Source: JAGGZI01 sp964399605 (GTDB lineage Archaea; Aenigmatarchaeota; Aenigmatarchaeia; PWEA01; JAGHBM01). From it: a DNA stretch of 17,226 nucleotides. A program made the position numbers and the translations under genes. The notes under the pieces were generated by a model that searched no databases, was not told the origin of the DNA, and was given only the letters and a program-made list of their open reading frames with translations. The DNA lies in NCBI GenBank assembly GCA_964399605.1, contig CAYNRH010000018.1:1-17226 (forward strand), given 5' to 3'. This document shows positions 13,953 through 17,226 of this stretch, piece after piece (position 1 is the stretch's first letter; each line of letters begins with the position of its first letter).

Positions 13953-14510
13953 ATGAAAGTTTTTAACGAAATTATCAGGCAGTCACTTCCTGTTTTGTTT
14001 ATATGCATATTCGGGGAAATACTTGCCGGAGTTTTTCTTATGAATATTGAAAATTACCTGAATGTGCTCCCTGGAATACTAATACTTGTTCCTGCAGTAA
14101 TGGGAACAAGAGGAAATATTCTTGGGACAGTATCAACAAGATTAACATCTGCACTTCACCTTGGTTCAATATATCCAAGAATCAGGAAAAACCCATTATT
14201 GAAAACAAACATAAAAGCTGGTGTTTTATTGAGTATTTTAATATCATTAATAACTGGGATAGCGGCCCATTTTGCATGCTTGGGGTTAGGATTTCAAAGT
14301 ATGGGAATCCTTAAATTTGCATTTATATCATTGATGGCAGGGTTTCTATCAGATTTCTCACTTATAATATTGTCTGTGTTTATCTGTTTTGTTTCATTCA
14401 GAAGAAACGTAGACCCGGACAACATAATAATACCTACAATAACTACAATAAGCGACTTTACATCAATTTTTTTCCTGCTGATGTCCGTGTACATTGTGCA
14501 AGCAATTTAA
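13953..14510 (+). CDS. MgtE/SLC41-like divalent cation transporter membrane domain
   Basis: The 185-residue protein is almost entirely membrane segments, about five (near 8-30, 36-52, 86-107, 117-145 and 160-185). It aligns with the MgtE transmembrane domain: LVPAVMGTRGNILGTVSTRLTSALHLG corresponds to the conserved loop after helix 2, and DPDNIIIPTITTISDFTSI to the last helix with its metal-contacting Asp. It lacks the cytoplasmic N and CBS domains, as do archaeal MgtE half-proteins. These usually occur as two genes or a tandem duplication, but only one copy is present here. It probably moves Mg2+ or a related ion. The PhoU/TrkA-C gene that follows is a likely regulatory partner. Confidence 0.85.
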   Translation: MKVFNEIIRQSLPVLFICIFGEILAGVFLMNIENYLNVLPGILILVPAVMGTRGNILGTVSTRLTSALHLGSIYPRIRKNPLLKTNIKAGVLLSILISLITGIAAHFACLGLGFQSMGILKFAFISLMAGFLSDFSLIILSVFICFVSFRRNVDPDNIIIPTITTISDFTSIFFLLMSVYIVQAI

Positions 14511-14516
14511 AAATTA

Positions 14517-14525
14517 TTTAAATAA
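14517..14525 (+). promoter_or_regulatory. TATA-like box before the PhoU/TrkA-C gene
   Basis: ATTTAAATA lies about 38 nt upstream of the ATG at 14559, predicting a start near 14548 and a short leader. The gene may also be read through from the transporter gene 48 nt upstream. Confidence 0.35.
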
Positions 14526-14558
14526 ATCAGATAATAAAATATTATAGCGTGAAATAAT

Positions 14559-15131
14559 ATGGGGAAAAACGTAAAAGAACTTTTGGAAGAACTAAAAAAT
14601 GTTTCTGAACTAATGCTGGATTTGGCTTATTCTGCAGTATTTTTAAAAAATAGAGAAATAGCAAAAGAAGTTATGATACTATATGAAAGAGTTGAAGACC
14701 TTGAAGAAGAGTTGTATATGCACCTTTTTGCAATCTCAAATAAAATGTCTAAAAAATTAATATCACTCATAGAACTTGTTGAAACATCTAAAACCGTTGC
14801 ATCTGCAGCAAAAAACCTTGCCGAATTAGTCCTGGACAACAAATTACTTCATCCTGTAATCAAAGATGCCCTAAAAGAAACAGACGAGTCAATAACAAAA
14901 AACAAAGTCTCAAAAAATTCGATACTGGCAAACAAAACCATTGGTGAATTGAAGTTAAGGAGCAATACAGGAATAGACATAATAGCAATAAGAAGAAAAA
15001 ACAAAAAATGGGTGTTTGACCCCCACAAGAACACAAGAATCCGGGCGGGGGATGTAATGATCTCGGTTGGGACAGCAGAAAGCTGCAAAAAAGCTAAAAA
15101 GATAGCAAATGGCGAAATTAAAGAGCTATAA
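14559..15131 (+). CDS. PhoU-like / TrkA-C (RCK_C) regulatory protein
   Basis: The 190-residue soluble protein has two parts. Residues 1-105 are helical with the PhoU-type repeat pattern (ELMLDLAYSAVFLKNREIAKEVMILYERVEDLEEELYMH and so on). Residues 115-190 form a TrkA-C/RCK_C domain (ANKTIGELKLRSNTGIDIIAIRRKNKKWVFDPHKNTRIRAGDVMISVGT), which binds small ligands and gates ion transporters. Archaeal genes of this type lie beside MgtE-like half transporters and are thought to sense a ligand or ion and control them, which agrees with the gene just upstream. No membrane segment is present. Confidence 0.85.
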   Translation: MGKNVKELLEELKNVSELMLDLAYSAVFLKNREIAKEVMILYERVEDLEEELYMHLFAISNKMSKKLISLIELVETSKTVASAAKNLAELVLDNKLLHPVIKDALKETDESITKNKVSKNSILANKTIGELKLRSNTGIDIIAIRRKNKKWVFDPHKNTRIRAGDVMISVGTAESCKKAKKIANGEIKEL

Positions 15132-15132
15132 A

Positions 15133-15142
15133 GATTTAAATC
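15133..15142 (+). promoter_or_regulatory. TATA-like box of topA
   Basis: GATTTAAATC, itself a perfect 10-base palindrome, lies about 35 nt upstream of the ATG at 15173, just after the previous stop codon. It predicts a transcript with a leader of about 8 nt. Confidence 0.4.
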
Positions 15143-15172
15143 AATCCGCCTTTTTCTATTAGTAGGATAATT

Positions 15173-17226
15173 ATGGTAACGTTAATAATATCAGAAAAAC
15201 CAAAAGCATCTGAAAGAATAGCTAATGCCCTTGCCGATGGAACAGTTGAAAAAAAGAAAAGCGGGAAGGCAATATGGTTTGAAATAGAAATTAATGGAGA
15301 AAAACATCTTGTAGTTCCTGCAGTCGGCCACCTGTTCACCTTAAAACAAAAAAACAACGAAAAATGGACATACCCTATATTTGAAACCAAATGGGTCCCG
15401 TCATTTGAAGCCAGCAAAAGTTCATCTTTCTCAAAACCTTACTTCAAAAATTTTGAAAAATTAAGCAAGATTGCAGACAATTTCATAATTGCAACTGACT
15501 ATGACTCTGAAGGATCAGTTATTGGCTACAATATATTAAGGTTCATATGCAAAAGTGAAAATGCAAAGAGAATGAAATTCTCCACACTAACTTCATCAGA
15601 ACTTGAAGAATCCTACAAAAATATATCCGAGCTGGACTTTCCACAGATAAATGCCGGTATAGTCAGGCACAAACTTGACTGGCTATATGGCATTAACACG
15701 TCAAGAGCGCTGACGCTCTCTATTAAAAATTACAAAAACTATTTCAAAGTTCTAAGCACAGGAAGAGTTCAGGGGCCAACATTGAAAATTATAGCCAAAA
15801 AAGAGGATGAAATAAGAAAATTCGTTCCCCAGACATACTGGGAAATAGAAGCTGAACTGAAAACAAAAAATGGGGAAAAAATATTGGCGCAGCACAAGGA
15901 GGGAAAAATATGGGACAAAGATACTGCTCTGAAAATACAAGAAAATTGCGGAAAAGAAGCAAAAGTCAAAAACATTACAAAAAAAGAATTCAAGCAAAAC
16001 CCGCCCTTTCCATTTGATTTGACAACCCTTCAAACAGAAGCATATTCATCATTTGGGTTTTCACCAACACAGACATTAAGCCTGGCGCAAAGCCTTTACG
16101 AATCCGGATTAATATCATACCCGAGAACATCAAGTCAGAAACTGCCCGAAAAAATAGGATATAAGAATATAATAAAGAAATTAAGCAACCAAAGAGAATA
16201 CAAAGACCTTGCAGAAAAACTCTTGAAAATGAAGCTGAAACCAAATGAAGGAAAAAAAGATGACCCTGCACATCCGAGCATATTTCCAACCGGTGAAAAG
16301 CCAAAAGAATTGACAGCCCAAGAAAAAAAATTATATGATTTGATTGTGAAAAGGTTTTTTGCTGTTTTTGGAAAACCAGCAATAAGGGAAGTTGTTGATG
16401 TCATCTTTGACATAAGCAATGAGAACTTCTTATCAAAAGGGAAAAGAACCGTTGAAAAGAACTGGATTGAATTCTATGAAAAATACGTAAAATATGAGGA
16501 GCAAATTCTTCCCCAGTTGAAAATAGGCGACACCTTGGATGTCATTAAAATTAAGATGCCTGAGAAAGAAACGCAGCCGCCAAAGAGATACAATGAGGCA
16601 TCTCTTGTAAGAAAGCTTGAAAAAATGAACCTGGGAACAAAAGCAACAAGAGCCAGTATAATAAAAACCTTGTTTGACAGGGGATACATAAAGGATAAGA
16701 AGATATCAATAACCGAACTCGGCCTGGCTGTTATCAAAACATTGGAAAAATATTGCCCTGAAATACTGTCTGAGGAGTTAACAAGAAAATTTGAAGATGA
16801 AATGAAAGAAGTTGAAGAGGGTAAAATTGAAAAGGAAATGGTTATAGAAGATGCCAAGAAAACTCTTAAAAAAATATTGGAGAAGTTCAAAGAAAATGAA
16901 GCAAAGATTGGAAAAGAACTTTATGAAGCAGTTGTCGAAACCAGAAACAATTCTTACATAGTTGGAAAATGTCCTGAATGCGGAAGAAATTTGAGAATAA
17001 TAAAATCAAGGAAAACCGGGAAGAGGTTTATTGGCTGCGAGGGGTATTCAGATGGATGCCGTGTGTCATTTCCACTCCCGCAGTATGGGAAGATAGAGCT
17101 TGCTGGTGAATGTAAGGAATGCGGAATGCCCAAAATAAAACTGATAAGAAAAGGCAAGAGACCGTGGGTTTTCTGCATAAACCCTGATTGTCCAAGCAAG
17201 AAGGACTGGAAGAAAAAAGAAACACA
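15173..17226 (+). CDS. topA: DNA topoisomerase I (type IA), 3' end beyond the window
   Basis: The enzyme relaxes negative supercoils by cutting one DNA strand through a tyrosine. The 684 visible residues begin with a TOPRIM domain (LIISEKPKASERIANAL, acidic site D109-Y-D111-S-E113). They continue with HKLDWLYGINTSRALTL, STGRVQGPTLKII, the active-site Tyr316 in LISYPRTSS, and HPSIFPTGE, all typical of archaeal topoisomerase I. After the core come four-cysteine zinc fingers: C600-x2-C603 pairs with the following GCEGYSDGC region, and C647-x2-C650 with FCINPDC. No stop codon is reached before 17226, so a short C-terminal remainder or a further finger lies outside. The start is taken at 15173 because it opens directly on the TOPRIM strand. 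Confidence 0.95.
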   Translation, partial: MVTLIISEKPKASERIANALADGTVEKKKSGKAIWFEIEINGEKHLVVPAVGHLFTLKQKNNEKWTYPIFETKWVPSFEASKSSSFSKPYFKNFEKLSKIADNFIIATDYDSEGSVIGYNILRFICKSENAKRMKFSTLTSSELEESYKNISELDFPQINAGIVRHKLDWLYGINTSRALTLSIKNYKNYFKVLSTGRVQGPTLKIIAKKEDEIRKFVPQTYWEIEAELKTKNGEKILAQHKEGKIWDKDTALKIQENCGKEAKVKNITKKEFKQNPPFPFDLTTLQTEAYSSFGFSPTQTLSLAQSLYESGLISYPRTSSQKLPEKIGYKNIIKKLSNQREYKDLAEKLLKMKLKPNEGKKDDPAHPSIFPTGEKPKELTAQEKKLYDLIVKRFFAVFGKPAIREVVDVIFDISNENFLSKGKRTVEKNWIEFYEKYVKYEEQILPQLKIGDTLDVIKIKMPEKETQPPKRYNEASLVRKLEKMNLGTKATRASIIKTLFDRGYIKDKKISITELGLAVIKTLEKYCPEILSEELTRKFEDEMKEVEEGKIEKEMVIEDAKKTLKKILEKFKENEAKIGKELYEAVVETRNNSYIVGKCPECGRNLRIIKSRKTGKRFIGCEGYSDGCRVSFPLPQYGKIELAGECKECGMPKIKLIRKGKRPWVFCINPDCPSKKDWKKKET

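Noticed and set aside
15136..15417. Minus-strand open frame of 93 residues opposite topA
   Set aside because: It lies antisense to the conserved TOPRIM domain of topA and resembles no family.
1..17226. CRISPR array, insertion sequence, prophage or defence island
   Set aside because: No regularly spaced repeats, transposase, terminal inverted repeats or phage structural genes were seen on either strand; the genes are mostly housekeeping.

Overview
The window is AT-rich archaeal chromosome. The evidence is a set of archaeal-type informational genes (aCPSF2-type beta-CASP nuclease, archaeal topoisomerase I, archaeal/eukaryal-type TyrRS, RtcA, a DUF504/MJ1316 protein, a PRC-barrel protein), an archaeal fermentation module (ADP-forming acyl-CoA synthetase beta subunit plus 2-oxoacid:ferredoxin oxidoreductase subunits), and TATA boxes about 27 nt upstream of many start codons. 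That spacing points to frequent leaderless transcription. I cannot fix the lineage from sequence alone. The gene content would suit an anaerobic, peptide- or sugar-fermenting archaeon, which is inference.

Layout. 1-124 (minus): the 5' part of a tRNA-Ser(GCU) gene, cut by the window edge, with an insert of about 53 nt at the D-arm. 234-521 (plus): a small PRC-barrel protein, tail-to-tail with a secreted/membrane-anchored protein of unknown role (522-2111, minus). 2203-3039 (plus): an unknown protein with a SWIM-like CxCx20CxH zinc site. 3073-6522 (plus): a tight operon of acyl-CoA synthetase (ADP-forming) beta subunit, oxidoreductase gamma, delta and alpha subunits, and an HExxH putative metallopeptidase overlapping the alpha gene by 4 nt. 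The TPP-binding beta subunit of the oxidoreductase and the alpha subunit of the CoA synthetase are not in the window. 6525-7712 (minus): a stand-alone glutamate-synthase FMN/[3Fe-4S] domain protein. 7805-9162 (plus): an MBL-fold hydrolase, a DUF504 protein and an Hsp20 chaperone with palindromes in its promoter. 9171-11495 (minus): RtcA and aCPSF2. 11575-13930 (plus): TyrRS and SerRS. 13953-15131 (plus): an MgtE-like membrane half-domain and a PhoU/TrkA-C protein, probably a cation transport unit. 15173 to the end (plus): topoisomerase I, truncated by the window edge.

How the genes fit together. The oxidoreductase would oxidise a 2-oxoacid to acyl-CoA and reduce ferredoxin, and the ADP-forming synthetase would turn the acyl-CoA into acid plus ATP. 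aCPSF2, RtcA and the DUF504 protein all relate to RNA ends. No stretch over 300 bases lacks a gene. No CRISPR array, insertion sequence or prophage was seen. The most unusual items are the interrupted tRNA-Ser, the oxidoreductase operon with a peptidase where the beta subunit is often found, the SWIM-site protein, and the twin palindromes in the hsp20 promoter.
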